A stretch of DNA of 5,695 nt, taken from Alphaproteobacteria bacterium (GTDB lineage: Bacteria > Pseudomonadota > Alphaproteobacteria > JABAAW01). Position 1 is the stretch's first letter; every line of letters starts with the position of its first letter. The notes below the pieces were generated by a model. That model saw nothing but the letters and a program-made list of their open reading frames with translations, did no database searches and was not told the DNA's origin. Below are positions 5,649 through 5,695 of this stretch, piece after piece. The position numbers and the translations under genes were made by a program. The stretch covers positions 1 to 5,695 of the forward strand of contig JABAAA010000087.1 of NCBI GenBank assembly GCA_014239005.1, written 5' to 3'.

Positions 5649-5695
5649 ATGACGGAAGCTTCCCATGCTCAATCTCTGTTGGCTCAATCTCTGTT
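5649..5695 (+). CDS. Start of an unidentified downstream gene (3' end outside window)
   Basis: An ATG with a GGAG six bases upstream begins a frame reading MTEASHAQSLLAQSL, open to the window edge (15 full codons). It follows the purL stop by 26 bases in the same direction and so is probably co-transcribed with purQL. Position suggests another purine gene (purF, purM or purB are common here), but fifteen residues give no family match, so the product is unknown. The first residues already contain a tandem AQSLL repeat. Confidence 0.6.
   Translation, partial: MTEASHAQSLLAQSL
5667..5695 (+). repeat. 15-base in-frame tandem repeat at the start of the last gene (AQSLL)
   Basis: GCTCAATCTCTGTTG at 5667-5681 is repeated at 5682-5695, where the window cuts the second copy after 14 bases. 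It encodes AQSLL-AQSL(L). The copies are identical at DNA level, and more units may follow outside the window. Confidence 0.85.

Overview
The window is 5,695 bases of a moderately GC-rich bacterial chromosome. It holds three complete or near-complete genes plus fragments at both edges. FdhD has Pseudomonadota-like features: a single-Cys SGCxxGS loop and a SRSGFTAWGV-type C-terminus. The purine enzymes are the separate small-PurL plus PurQ type known from Bacillus and many other phyla, not the fused PurL of enteric bacteria. I cannot name the organism. No RNA genes, CRISPR arrays, insertion sequences or phage genes are visible.

Layout. Bases 2-1234 (+) carry the 3' part of a multi-pass membrane protein. 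It ends 4 bases from the stop of the convergent gene fdhD (1239-2105, -), which encodes the formate dehydrogenase sulfurtransferase. A 182-base intergenic region (2106-2287) separates fdhD from the divergent purine operon purQ (2288-3037, +) and purL (3034-5622, +). These two overlap by ATGA. A further gene begins at 5649 with a good ribosome binding site and runs off the window.

Function. PurQ releases ammonia from glutamine and PurL uses it with ATP to turn FGAR into FGAM, step 4 of de novo purine synthesis. The third subunit that small PurL normally needs, PurS, is not in the window. FdhD matures molybdenum formate dehydrogenases. Its link with purines is only a shared divergent promoter region, although formate is also a one-carbon source for purines.

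What stands out. PurL is about 100 residues too long because its N-terminus is a decayed duplicate of the ATP/FGAR-binding start of PurL, in tandem with the intact copy and lacking the catalytic motifs. That duplicate contains a C9 and an A9 run; losing one C would create an immediate stop. PurL also has a 15-base in-frame repeat (MQEVV, nearly three units), and the next gene begins with another 15-base repeat (AQSLL). The PurQ C-terminus may also hold a doubled helix. Both divergent genes appear to be leaderless, with near-identical extended -10 elements 6 bases before the ATG. Strand composition flips from G/T-rich to C/A-rich at the intergenic region, independent of gene direction. I see no new defence or mobile system; the novelty lies in repeated in-frame duplication within a housekeeping operon.
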